The notes: generated from the letters alone by a model not told the origin. A stretch of DNA of 64,000 nucleotides from Ricordea florida (GCA_949710005.1 OX453272.1:47463146-47527145); one strand, 5' to 3'; positions 1 through 31,310 are shown, counted from the first letter of the stretch. Translations and numbers: made by a program.

Positions 1-20115
<20,115 letters not shown>

Positions 20116-20406
20116 CATTCTGGGTTTACGCAGGTTCGGATAGAACGTTTATGTTCCCAAAGTAATCCAACAGGCATCTCAGTTTGAGAAAACGTTCCTT
20201 CTTTTCAGCACTGGGAACAACGGTAAAAGCGTGACATGGCGGCAAACAGCATTCGACTTTCTTTTTGTCATGACATCATGCATAACCATACGACAGATCT
20301 GCGCATGCTCAGATCAACTACGTTTCAACATCAAAGTTCTATTGCCGGTCGCTGTTTCGGTACTTTTAGTGTTGATTGGAAACTTTTTCTCCAAAGTGTT
20401 AGCAGG
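20116..20406. promoter_or_regulatory. Head-to-head promoter between BRWD and DHDDS
   Basis: Only 291 bp separate the two divergent start codons, so both 5' UTRs and promoters must overlap here. Visible candidate sites are tgacatggcggcaaacag (ATGGCGGC, YY1-like) at about 20232 and ctgcgcatgctcag (NRF1-like GCGCATGC) at about 20300. No TATA box stands out. Both motifs are typical of housekeeping bidirectional promoters (general knowledge). Transcription start sites were not mapped. Confidence 0.65.
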
Positions 20407-23400
20407 ATGTCATGGTTCAAAGAAAAAAAGAAGAAATCCTTCGTCAAATCTCTATGCAATAGTGTCATCAAATCAGGACCGATACCTAAACACGTAGCTA
20501 TTATTATGGATGGCAACAGGCGATTCGCCAAAAAAGTGAACTGTGAAAGGGCTAAAGGACACGAAAAAGGCTTTGAAAAGCTGACGGAGGTAAGAGAAGA
20601 AAATCCGTCTCAACAATCAGCTAAACTGTGCGATTTTACCGTCGACTGTGAACAATATTCCATTCATCTTTTCCCTGCACGGTGCATCTAAAAATAAATC
20701 ATGCATATCGATCAGTTGGTCTAGCGAACCAAGTTCCGTTCAATTTTGGCTCTTCTGCTGTTTCGTTAAATGTGTTTCGGCCTTGTGTAGGCAGTACTCT
20801 TTTTATACGCCTTGAAAACCAAAAAGCATAGGTCCTCTTAATTGGCAGTCATCCTACACGTAAACGTGTTGATTATTTTATATTTCATCATACATTTCTA
20901 CTCAAGTTGGGGTCCTCTCTTACTCATGTTTTAGATTAACGGATGAATTTTTTCGTCTCTACCTTGTTTTTATATATAATTTATTATTTCACATCTTCAG
21001 TAAACCAGAGAAGTGATTTCTTGGTAACTGAAGGCTTTGGTCAGACTATTACTTAGTGCATTTGTGACACCCACCCCCCTAATAAAGCCTCTTCAAGCTT
21101 GACTGATTCCTTGAATGTCAATTCTATACCAGCTTAGTGCTAGAGAAAAGTGCACTGTACTTGCAGATGCTGCTGTGTTACAGAATATTGTTAAGTAGTC
21201 AGTTTCTAAGTTGTTGCTGTGTTTATGGAGAATTGGAGCACAAAACTTTGATGGATAGAGGCTGGAGATGTTAATTTTCTCTTCAAGTGTTGAAATATTA
21301 TATGTCACAAATGAGTGCAGCAAACAAGTTTAGTATTTTTCAATACAAGAAGAGAAATTTGGTATTTCCATGTGACCTTGTAATTTCCTTTCCTTTAGTG
21401 GTTACTGAGCACCAATTAGAAGCGAATCAAGAAAATGCTAACCCCTCAGTGACATCAAACATGTGAGATACATGTATATAAGTTATTTACCGGGCGGAAA
21501 GTCTGTCTGGGAAAAAAACTGTGCCCTTGGTCTTAAGTTTGACCCTCAGCCATTGGGCCGTACTCAGGACCAAGGGCACAGTTTTTCCTAAACAGACTGA
21601 CGTAGTCGGTAAATAACTTATTTATTTTTTGGATGTCTTCTTTTTAAAGTAAGAAAAGAGATAGGAAATTGCTACAGCAGGAAAAAACCCAGCCTGGTGT
21701 TGCTGTATTGTAAAAAGCTGGACCAGTCATGCGCATGTGATTAGCCATTCAAATTTGAGGATTTAGGATTCTGGCCTGGTCAGATGCTTGAGAAAAATAA
21801 ATTGTCTGTATGTACACATGTGATATTATTCTTACAGATTAGCCATCACTTAGTTCATGTATACAGTGAACCATCCAATTTTAGACAAAAAGTAAGTTCT
21901 ACTGTAAAATGATAAAGAGAGTAACCTTTCAAGCATTACCCCTTTGCTGGAGTTAAGGATGAAAGAACAATTCCTAGAATGCCAGCCTCTTTACTATTGT
22001 AATGTGGTATGCACATAAGTCACTAAATCAACAGCATTGATAAACCAAATTGTGATATTTAATGTGTTTAGAGTGCCTTGTTTGTTTGCTGCCTTTGTCA
22101 GGTTTTAGAATGGTGCTTTGATCTTGGAATACCAGAAGTAACAGTGTATGCATTTAGCATTGAAAACTTTAAGCGTTCAAAGGATGAAGTAGATGGACTT
22201 ATGGAACTTGCCAAACAGAAATTTGACAGATTGATGGAAGAAAGGTAAGTCTACTCTGAAGAGTGATTTTCAATTGACTGCCAAAATTAATTCTGTGACA
22301 ACTTTACATGTAGTTATATGCAGTCACACAGGTATCACAAAACTCAAATGCTTACTAGACATTAATTTATACAATACATGTATTATTTTCTGACTAGGTT
22401 TACAAACATTTTTGTGAAAGATTGAGATGGTCTTGTTATTTTCTTTCTGGTGGCAGTAACTACAAATTCTGATAATTTCATTTTTTTGTATTTGAAGAGA
22501 TAAGATAGAGGAATATGGGGTGTGTGTGCATGCTCTAGGGGATCTCAGCATGTTACCAGAGGAGGTACAAAGATCAGTGGCAAGAGTAGTGAAGTTCTCA
22601 CAAAACAATACCAGGTTAAGTATTGTGGCACAAATGTACCACCAACTGTTAGGCTTCATACAAATTCATTTTTATTACTCTAACTCTTAAACCTACTTGT
22701 ACAGTAGTTAATCATATAACTAAATTGAATTGCTGTATTCAGGTCTGTTACTTGCTAGTTGTTTGTGTACATCATATTAAACAAGGATCAGCTGTTTGGT
22801 TCTTATTTCGTCTGTTACAGTCATGTGTAATTTTTGTATGCATATATGTGATGTTCAGTTTGCAGTATAAGTCCCCATGGTACAGTGTTTGGCAAACATC
22901 CTTTCCATGAGCTTTTGAGCTTTTTTGTAGGTTTTTGTCCTTCCTGGGGTCAATTGAATAAAAACCTTCAGAGGATGTGTAATGTTTAAGTGTAGCTATT
23001 GTTTTGGATTTTGAAAACAATAGCTACACTGACTGTACACTTAAAAATTACACTTGTAAAAGTTTATTGATTTGACTCCTGGTACAGGTTGTCAGTTACT
23101 CTTGTTCAATTATTTTACTATTAGACTTTTATGTAATTTAGTTTATAAGAAAATACTAATAAGAGATAAATAAAGCTGTTATTGTTCTGGGCTTCGATCT
23201 GCATTGGCCGTCAAGTGGCTTCCTTATCAGCTAGCCCCCACTTACATTAATAGATAATAATTTTGTTCTCTTTGTTTTTTTTTTTTGTTTGTTTGTTTTT
23301 TTTTTATTATTATTATTATTTCAGAGCAACCTTAAATGTTTGTCTAGCATACACTTCAAGGCAAGAAATATCCAATGCTGCCAAAATGCTAGCAGAAGGA

Positions 23401-26400
23401 GTTGAACTTGGATTGATTAGACCCAGGTACATGTACTGTACATGTATATTGTTTTTTTTTTATTCATTTATCTTTTTTGTACATCATACAGCTTATCAGT
23501 TTAACCCTTTTTGCCCCAAGGGGTCTCCTTGTGACAAGTAAAATTGTCTGGCGTTAGCCAGATTAAAATCTATAAAGTCATTCCTGGGGCACAAAGGTCG
23601 GGTTAAATGCAAGTGAGATAACAAGGGGTTTATGTCCTGGATGTATAAATCTGAATGCTTGTTCTGTAATTTATGCAGTTAGAGTACAAAATTTTTAATT
23701 TACTGACTGTACAGTACTTTTGATTGTGCAGTGATGTAAATGAGTCATTGATGGATAAGTGTCTGTACACTTCACCATCCCCTCCCCCAGACATGTTAAT
23801 CAGGACGTCAGGAGAAGTGAGATTTAGTGACTTCTTGTTGTGGCAGGTAAGTTTTCTTACAGTACTTCTTATTAATGATAGGATTAATTTAAAACATTCA
23901 TAAATAATCACATGCTGTACTGCACATGTACTTTTGATATGTTAGTTGTGACCACTTCTCAAAGTCTTTTTAAAAATAGAGTATAATTAATTATTGTATC
24001 AATTTAAATTGGTATTTGGTATTGCCCAAAGCTCAGGGCACAAGCCATTATATTAATGTTCTAGTGCCCTGAATTCAATTTACATGTATGCACATGTATC
24101 AGTTCACTTTCAAAGGTAATTTACATTTTTATGAGATGGGCTAGAGAATACCTTACCACTAATCAGAGTTGAAACTAAAACCAATTGTGACCAGCTTGAA
24201 GGTGTTTTCCAAAGTTTTCACTGACAACATTGCATTGTTGCAATGCATACAGTAAATGCCATGGAGATATGGTACACAAAATTAATAGTCACACTACTTA
24301 AATCTATTTTTTTAAATTGCAATCACTACACAATAATAAGAGCGGTTTCAATTCTTACACTGCTAACACAAACTCACTAATTAGTATTTACAATAGTTGC
24401 AATTCTCACAATGCTAACACAAACTCACTCATGACACTTCTTTATTCTAATCAATTTCTGACATCAAAAACTTTTGTAGCAGTACTTACTGCCCTTAATA
24501 TAGTACACATGTGAATGTTTTAATGTACTGCACCACATGTAGAATTCATGAACTTGCTTGTTGTGTGTGTACTTTTTGTTTTCAGTGTTCGTATTCCTGT
24601 TTGTCATTTCTGAAAGTTCTCTGGCCTGAGTTTTCTGCGTGGGATTTCTATAGTGCCATCATCTCTTACCAGTGGAATAACAGAGCTTTCCAGGCAAGTG
24701 GTGCTTGAAGCAAACAACCCACAACAAAAATAAGTGGTGTTGTCATTTGTCACTTGACATGTACAACATAATTATGACTTATTATATAGTAAGCAGTGCT
24801 CACGTTTAAGATACTGTTGTTGGCACTTCAACGAAATATCAGTATGTCAAGAGAACCTCATAGTTTATCATAAATGTTTTGTTGCTGTGTATGTTTGTTA
24901 TTGTTCCACAACATGTATTTTATTGAAAAGTGTGAAGTGTTTGTTTTGTTCACTTGCAAAACCAAGCCAAAGAGAATCAGCTGATTTTGATGATATTGTA
25001 GGACCGTTTGTTTTATAAAAAATCATTTCACTATTGGGCCATCAACGTCAATTTCTTAGTCACTTTCTGTTTCCAAGACAGACGTGAGTTTGGCAAAAGA
25101 CTCAGAATTATTTTTGTTACCAAAAAAATAATTGCAAAAATGTGAGGGATTTTTCCTTCAAACCCTTCTCTTTTAACATGTCTTTTAGAGAAGATAGTTC
25201 TGTCTTTTGGTGATGTTTTATAGGTACTGGTATATACGCCAGTGGTCTCAGAGAACAGTGCTAATTATGTAGCCGAAAACCGGTGTTCCAGCGGATTTGG
25301 AACCGCCTAAATTTTGTCCTCCCGTTTCAAATCTGCTAGCGGGTCATTCCAGAAACACGCGCATGGTCCGATATACTTGTAGACTGTCGGCCTCTATGGG
25401 GCGAAAATTTAACTACTAATAAATCTTCGTTTTTCTCATCCTTCTTAGCATTGCCTCCTTTGAAAGAACTATAGGTGTAAACGTCACCGCTTGTTACCTT
25501 GACAACCCTGAGTGCAATTTGGTTGAACCTTTAGGTCCCGTCCGCACGTATCCGAAGAAATTTGAAAAGGCATAAATATTTATACGGTTACGGGTTCTGT
25601 CCACACCTAAACAGCGTTTTCGCCCAACGAAAACGGATAAATTTGAAAACGCTCTCCAGAGTGGATAAATTGGAAAACGCCGGCTAAGTGGATCGCGATA
25701 AATTTGAAAACCATTTGGAAACGGTGACGTAATAATTCAAACCAAGTCCAATGCCTGCTCTCGGCCGATCACAATGAAAACATGGTGAACAAACAAGTTA
25801 TAGTTTCGATACTAATGGGTCTTCTTTCAAGCATTGTGGCGTATATTCTGCTTCATATTGCTATTCTTAATTATCAAGCAGATTAGAGCATGCTCAGAGG
25901 CGATGTCAGTGTTTTCAAATCGTTTTCGCGCTTACGTGTGGACGCCAAAAACGATTCAGAAACGACACCGTGTGGACGCAGACTTTTTTTTGAAAACGGA
26001 TAAATGCGTTTTCAAATTTATCCAGATACCCGTGGACGGGGCCTTAATTTTTTATGGTGTGTTTCAAATAAATTGTTTGTCTTTTCAAAACAAACAAATT
26101 GTTCTTCCCAGGCACTTGAATTTACATACACAACCTGGTTGCACATTTGTAACTGTAGCTGAGTTTTGAATTTCACCAGACAGTGTAATACAGTCGTGCG
26201 TAAAGTTCAATTTTTTTCCTCGTTTTCTGTATCTTACTACAGAATGCAAGGAAGAGCAGTGAAGAGAAAAAGAGACAAGCCGAACTTGAATGGGATTTGG
26301 AATGCGTTCTGGATGAAATTGCGAATGAATCGTCAACATCAACCACTGGTAACGGTCACGTGCACCGCACGGGATCTGCAGCCAACCCAAACAGAGTATT

Positions 26401-26605
26401 GATTGGTGACCCATCAGTAGGAAATGGCAATCACATGCATCAAACTTCTGAAAGCAACTTCGAAGAACTGGTGACGCAACCTCACATTCAGTGCAGATTG
26501 GACGCATACAGAGACGCCAAGGAGACAAGAGTAGATACATTTCTTGAACATTTGAAGCATAAGAGGCAAGAATATTTAGAAAGAATTTGTCCGGAAGTCT
26601 TTTGA
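20407..26605 (+). CDS. DHDDS: Dehydrodolichyl diphosphate synthase, catalytic cis-prenyltransferase subunit (7 exons, complete)
   Basis: The enzyme extends farnesyl diphosphate with isopentenyl diphosphate to make the dolichol backbone at the ER, in complex with NUS1/NgBR (established for the family). Exons: 20407-20589, 22102-22244, 22498-22614, 23325-23426, 23732-23846, 24586-24693, 26243-26605. These give 376 residues with all phases consistent; the human protein is somewhat shorter (about 330). Motifs: start [21 protein letters not shown] with the catalytic Asp (residues about 29-43); [64 protein letters not shown]. The C-terminus is the usual charged coiled-coil type. The last intron uses a GC donor (CCAG|GCAAGT). 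An in-frame upstream ATG at 20236 would add 57 residues, but the conserved start is MSWFKE at 20407. Confidence 0.97.
21480..21619. mobile_element. Short foldback MITE in DHDDS intron 1
   Basis: The ends are AAGTTATTTACCG and CGGTAAATAACTT, and longer inner arms pair: ctgtgcccttggtc with gaccaagggcacag. The whole 140 bp can fold into one imperfect hairpin. It has no coding potential. Confidence 0.8.
22943..23092. mobile_element. MITE, CCTGG..TCAATTGAATAAAA ends (copy 1)
   Basis: Starts CCTGGGGTCAATTGAATAAA and ends TTTATTGATTTGACTCCTGG, an imperfect inverted repeat. The interior contains the inverted pair tgtagctattgtttt and aaaacaatagctaca. A relative lies at 28412-28533. It is in DHDDS intron 3. 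Confidence 0.75.
25534..26043. mobile_element. 510-bp MITE in DHDDS intron 6
   Basis: The left end GGTCCCGTCCGCACGTATCC and the right end (reverse complement GGCCCCGTCCACGGGTATCT) form an inverted repeat of about 45 bp that continues through AAATTTGAAAA. The interior repeats gataaatttgaaaacg-type words in both orientations. It is flanked by tTTA and TTAA, compatible with a 3-bp TTA duplication. The plus-strand reading frame over its right half is not a gene. Confidence 0.8.
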
Positions 26606-27230
26606 CGCGACTGTCAGCTTAAACTTTATAGTTCATAGAATTGCATGTGAGAGGTAGGAACCTCGTGCTAAAGGGAAGAATTGTGGTCAAAATGCCCCGA
26701 AATCCTTTCCTGGAATAATAATTATAACTGAACCGAGAGACGAAATTTACTGCAAAAGATTATTTCCATCGGTATTCGAGCCAGTGTACAGTAATTGAAT
26801 GGAATAGTGATTATGTCAAATTTGAAATTAGAAACTACTACATACTTCGAATCGTTGTTGGTCTATCTTAAAGATAGAAATAGAGATTATTTCAGATTTA
26901 CTATATAGGATGATTTGCACTGTTCTCTTAAATTTCAAAGCAAATACGAACAAATAAATTATTGTACCTTACTCGCTTTGCTGTACGTCCAATTTTGGCA
27001 AATAGAAGTTGAAACATTAGAGAGCCAGACTGCAGGTTGCATTGAGAAAGTCACCAAGAACCCCCAGACTTGAACCTAGGCCGCAACGTAATAGAAAATC
27101 TGTTACTAAGCTAAAGCGCTGACAAGTTCATTTTCGTTTTCCCGTCTTGCTAAGCAACTGTGAGAAACCTCGCGTTTCGTTTACTTTTTGGTAACTTGAA
27201 ATTTGCCTCTCATGAAAGTGTTGGGGTCAG
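26606..27230. other. DHDDS 3' flank, no gene seen
   Basis: A/T-rich sequence presumably containing the DHDDS 3' UTR. At about 27055-27125, minus strand, a tRNA-like B box (ggttcaagtctgg) can be read, but no full tRNA fold is supported. Nothing else is recognised. Confidence 0.5.
26953..26958 (+). terminator. Candidate polyadenylation signal for DHDDS
   Basis: AATAAA lies 348 bases after the DHDDS stop codon, in an A/T-rich stretch (acaaataaattattgtacc). It is the first canonical hexamer I see downstream of the stop. Confidence 0.45.
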
Positions 27231-27613
27231 GGGCCGGCTGTTCGAAGCAGGGTTAAGGTAACCCAGGGTTAAGGTAACCCAGGGTTAAGGTAACCCAGGG
27301 TTAAGGTAACCCAGGGTTAAGGTAACCCAGGGTTAAGGTAACCCAGGGTTAAGGTAACCCAGGGTTAAGGTAACCCAGGGTTAAGGTAACCCAGGGTTAA
27401 GGTAACCCAGGGTTAGTGCGAAATTTAAATGCAGATATAAAAGCTTAAAAAGCACATTCAGTACAATTCTTTTTGAATACAATTTGATGATTGTATGCTC
27501 TGAAAAAAATAGAGAAAGTTATCGGAGAAAATGCTTTTTAACAAGAGGAAAAGAAACTCGGGTAAAAATTTAACTCTGGATCAGCGCTAATCGGCCTTCG
27601 AACAACCGGGCCC
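27231..27613. mobile_element. MITE (copy 2) with internal 16-bp minisatellite expansion
   Basis: Same family as 8151-8400: it begins GGGCCGGCTGTTCGAAGCAG and ends TTCGAACAACCGGGCCC. The internal word ggttaaggtaacccag, single in copy 1, is here repeated ten times with an exact 16-bp period (27251-27410). The following 200 bp match copy 1 closely. Confidence 0.92.
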
Positions 27614-27909
27614 TGTTGTACCAGAGGAAGAATTAGGAGCACAGTATGATTGAGGGATACTTGTACTGGTTTAACTGTTAGTGGCTTCAGGATTTATTCC
27701 TATATACCAAGGTGCAATTCAATTAGAAAGTACATCTCTAATGTATTAATATGTAAAGGATTAAAAAATGTGGGAGTCATCTGGGTCCATTTCGTTTCTG
27801 TTCGTTTGTATAGTTTTTTTTTTCTCCCTGAAGATTTCAACAACTAATTTACCACGAGTTACATTGTTTCTTCATAGCTTGGTCAAAATCAAAATAGAAT
27901 GTATTAGTA

Positions 27910-28181
27910 CAGGAGCCCATCAACCGGAGCCTCCATACACACTATATCCTGGAGTCAACCTTTGCTCGTATCTTTTTATTTTTAGAACAGTCTCAAGAGA
28001 ATATTTTGTGAGACGCTATCACTGGTTTGTGACTGCATGTGACGTAAAAGAACAACTTTGCTCTGATTGGACGGTACAATGCATTCGCGGGAATTCGAAC
28101 GACTAAAAATAGAAAGATACGGGCAAGGGTTGCCTCCCAGGGTTTATAAGGGAGATGGAGGCTCCGGGTGATGGGCTCCTG
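27910..28181. mobile_element. hAT-like MITE with ATTAGTA duplication
   Basis: The 272-bp element begins CAGGAGCCCATCAACCGGAG and ends with the inverted equivalent (gctccgggtgatgggctcct, then g). ATTAGTA occurs immediately on both sides (27903-27909, 28182-28188). CAGG ends plus a duplication of 7-8 bp fit the hAT superfamily. No transposase is present. Confidence 0.85.
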
Positions 28182-28411
28182 ATTAGTATAATTGACCACG
28201 ATCGACACTTCAAACGGGATTTTACAAAGGTGACCGCGACTATGAATGGTCGCTTGCGAGAGCGGTCGCAAGGAGAGCGTCAGCTGTACAATAAAGATTT
28301 TAACATTGTTTCACTGCTCGTAGTATGGCTCGTTCTCGTTGGTTTCCTTGCCCTTTATCCCTGGAGTGACCAATAAGCAAGTTACCCATAGAATCCTAGT
28401 CTTACAATCCC

Positions 28412-28533
28412 ACCAGGGACCAATTGAATAAAACTTGTACAGGTGTAATCTACAAGTGTTGTTTTCAGTCTCTAGATCAATAACTACACTTGTAAATCAC
28501 ACCTGTGAAAGCTTTATTCAATTCATTCCCAGG
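28412..28533. mobile_element. MITE, relative of 22943-23092 (copy 2)
   Basis: Starts ACCAGGGACCAATTGAATAA and ends TTATTCAATTCATTCCCAGG. It shares the ends and the internal ataactacacttgtaaat words with copy 1 but is shorter. It lies between the hAT-like MITE and the virus-like remnant. Confidence 0.65.
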
Positions 28534-28700
28534 CAGTTTAAAATTAACTAATACGACATATCTTCTACCAGCTATAGATTTCCGAGAGTTGGTAGATGAC
28601 ATTACTGAGCTGTTAACAATGTTGGATATACGTGTCAGCTAAACAAACGTTTACAGTGGATATGCGAGGTATTTTCCGATCGCCGTTGTGACAATTCAGA

Positions 28701-30270
28701 TCTGCCGGACAAAGTAAACGATGGCTAAATGGCCCTGATTTTAACTATTGGCCTCAACAATCAGACTTTGCCTCTTGGTGTGCAGCATCAGGTGTTGGTA
28801 TTAGTCTAGCGGAGAGCAAAGGTTATCCGCCTGTTGTATATAGCTTTATTAAATTTCATATTCACTTTACGATTATAAGAATGTTATGTCAGTTAAGTGT
28901 TCCGTTACATGATGATCCAGTATTTAATGTGACAAATAATCCCTATAATAGGGTTTCTTACCAGAGACTACGTCATGAATTTGGTTTATCTACCAATCCT
29001 GATTTTAGATGAAGGGGTGGAAGAAATCATGTATTGGTTGATATATTTGTATTTTACCCTGGCGATAGACCTGGTTCTGGTTATCAAAATGTTCATCTTG
29101 TTAGAGGATACGATACCGAGGCAAATACATGGCCGGATAAGTTAAATCTCTTTTCCGATGAAGGAGGAACACAGAGTTAGTGTTTCGTTAGTTTCATGCG
29201 TAACGATGATTTTGCAGGCTTTCGATATTCTTGGTTTGTTCCTGTTAAGAGCGAAGGTTTGACTCGGGCTGGTTTAGTCAAATAGATCTGTAGAGGTTTT
29301 TGTTTATAGTATATTAGGAGAACAAGTTAGTACTAGATCATCAATAGTTGCGCATCTTCACTACTAATGTAAAATCTACGCTTCTCTATGGCTCAGAGAC
29401 CTGGAAAGTGAAACAAGCTCTATCAAATAAGCTTCAAAGCTTTGTGAACAAGTGCCGTAGAAAGATCCTCAAGATTCACTGGCCGGAAAAGATCAGTAAC
29501 AAAGAACTTTGGAGCAGGACAAGACAAGAGCACATACCAACTGAGATAGCATGAAGGAAATGGGTTTGGATAGGCCACACACTAAGAAAACCAGGCACTG
29601 ATACCACCAAGCAGGCCTTAAAGTGGAATCCGCAGGGTAAAAGAAGGGTGGGAACACCTGCTAAGACCTGGAGAAGATCAACTGAAATCTGACATCAGCT
29701 GGAATGCAGCAGAGAAGGTGGCAGCAAATAGAGTTCGGTGGCGAAGCATTGTTGACGCCCTTTGCTCCACGAGGAGCCTAAAGGAATAAGCAAGCATCAA
29801 TAGTTGGAAACGGTGGTGGCGCTGTAGAGACACAACAGCAATTTATAACGCTCTTTGAATCTAGTGACATCGAGAACGATATACCGAAATCAGTCCAAAG
29901 ATATCAGTTGGCTGTTGGGGAAGTGAAATCGAGGTTGGATTTAGCCGTTGCTCCTGGATTATGGCTGATGCCAAGTCATCTTATTAGAAATACAGAAAGT
30001 GTGGTTGGTTATAATAACAAACTTATGCGGGCAACTAATGATATGGCATTTGGAGCTTGGAGATAAACAATGAGACAAAATCTGTTGGAATGAAGCATAA
30101 TTTGGGTAGTTCAAAAGTAGATTTACCGCAAAAACTAGCGGCTAACGTTGTGAAACCGAAACCGGATTTTAGTAAAACCAATTACAAAGTCGAGTACAAC
30201 TACACATCACAAGATTAGTCTTATTGCAATGATGATTGCTATGGGTGGGTTAACTTGCCTTGTATTTAGA
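28701..30270 (+). pseudogene. Degenerate large protein of a virus-like or multi-gene mobile element, split by a LINE
   Basis: I cannot name this family. A frame opens at or before 28701 (SAGQSKRWLNGPDF) and runs about 103 codons to a TGA at 29010. It stays recognisably protein-like past that stop (LVDIFVFYPGD, LFSDEGGTQS) to another stop near 29177, with further frame changes. A LINE fragment (29351-29794) interrupts it, after which it resumes (ENDIPKSVQRYQLAV, GLWLMPSHLIRNTES). It then shifts frame and ends in a hydrophobic segment SLIAMMIAMGGLTCLVF before a stop at about 30270. Codon use and smooth translation argue for a former gene. Several stops, frameshifts and the insertion make it dead. 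A structural protein with a C-terminal membrane anchor is only a guess. Confidence 0.55.
29351..29794 (+). mobile_element. 5'-truncated LINE 3' end with 12-bp target duplication
   Basis: The fragment translates as the conserved C-terminal region of an RTE/Jockey-like LINE pol found in many cnidarians: VKSTLLYGSETWKVK, CRRKILKIHWP, then in shifted frames WIGHTLRKPGT and GKRRVGTPAKTWRRS. CATCAATAGTTG is present exactly at 29339-29350 and 29795-29806. That marks a target-primed insertion into the surrounding virus-like pseudogene. It lacks a poly(A) tail and ends in ataagcaag. Confidence 0.92.
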
Positions 30271-30296
30271 TAAATTGATATTTATATAAAACGAAT

Positions 30297-30775
30297 ATGA
30301 ATGTAAACGGTTCAGATGATCCCTATTATCGATATAAAATGCAGCCAATTAAGGTTTCATATGAATTTCCAGGTTATACTATTAATTATTGAAAATGCTG
30401 AGCAGATTGCCAAAGATATCTATCGCGAGTTGACTGATCTAGAAAGATGTCTTGCTAGAGGATGTTCTTGTTGCACCTGGATTGTTAATAATGAAATACG
30501 TACGTCCGGCAAACATTCAGTTGATAAGTTACAGGAAGTGGTTATGAAATTTATTAAAACTAATGTATTGTGTGGTAGATGTGGCATTCTGGATTAATTG
30601 GATTAGATTTAGAGTCTGGATCGGATTAGCTGTATTAGTTGTATTCGACTTTGATAAGATTCTTATGCTGGATTATCAGAATAATCTGCTAAGAGCTGCT
30701 TGGAGGTATTGTGCAGAATGTGGTGCAAAGAAGGCTACACTTGATATGCCTCCCGCGGATTGGTGTGCGCGTTAA
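30297..30775 (+). pseudogene. Diverged eIF5/eIF2-beta-like zinc-binding protein remnant
   Basis: The opening MNVNGSDDPYYRYKM is the characteristic N-terminus of eIF5. After a stop and a frame change, the downstream frame (to 30597) carries ENAEQIAKDIYREL, VNNEIRTSGKHSVDKLQEV, and FIKTNVLCGRCG. This parallels the eIF5/eIF2-beta N-terminal domain and the first Cys pair of its zinc finger. A second Cys pair, CAECGAKKATLDM, lies at about 30708-30750 in another frame. Similarity to true eIF5 is weak apart from these points, so it is not a recent processed copy of the host gene. Some large DNA viruses carry eIF5-like genes (general knowledge). It is broken by at least two frame changes. Confidence 0.6.
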
Positions 30776-31039
30776 CTGTAAAAAATGATCCAGGATTAGT
30801 TTATTGTAGCCGTAGATATAGTATGGGTGTGGATTACTGTCTGGCATGGACTTTTATTTTGATCCACGGAGTCGGAATTGTTTGTGGTTGCCAAATTTTA
30901 TTTTACTCTTAAGCTTGCAGTGAGGGGCTGTATCAAGGTTGGATGCGAGTATATGTGAACTGTAGAACCGCCAATGACCTAACGCGGCGCTTCCATGGAT
31001 TAGAGTGAGATTCCGACAGAAGTTGCTGATTATTGAGAT

Positions 31040-31310
31040 TAGAAATCACATAAATTCCAGACACTGGTGGGTTTCCAGGATCTGGAAAGATATATTTCTC
31101 TTGGTTTGATAGGTATTCTTTTTACGATAAGCATATACGACACATTGGTATCATTTAAATTCAACAGTACTGCCTTCTTATGAAATGCGTCTGCGCAGAA
31201 TGTGTTGTAGAAAAGGCTACGTTCGTCTCCCGTTTTGTGTTCTCTCAACCTTTGAACGTCAACACTTTGACGAACATACACGTGGTGCGCGTAAAGCTAC
31301 GTTCGACCGC
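31040..31310 (+). pseudogene. Possible P-loop NTPase remnant of the same element
   Basis: The plus-strand frame at 31063-31089 reads TGGFPGSGK, a Walker A-like motif, followed by IYFSWFDRYSFYDKHIR before a stop. The next frame is open but unrecognised. It follows the eIF5-like remnant by about 290 bp on the same strand. A DNA-packaging or helicase ATPase would fit a virus-like element, but this rests on one short motif. Confidence 0.3.

Noticed and set aside
25834-26169. Plus-strand 111-codon frame inside DHDDS intron 6
   Set aside because: It covers the right half of a MITE; the DHDDS splice phases skip it.
30297-30775. A processed pseudogene of the host eIF5
   Set aside because: Only the start motif, a central VNNE..S(V/A)DKLQ block and Cys pairs resemble eIF5; a host-derived retrocopy would be far more similar throughout. 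Not fully excluded.
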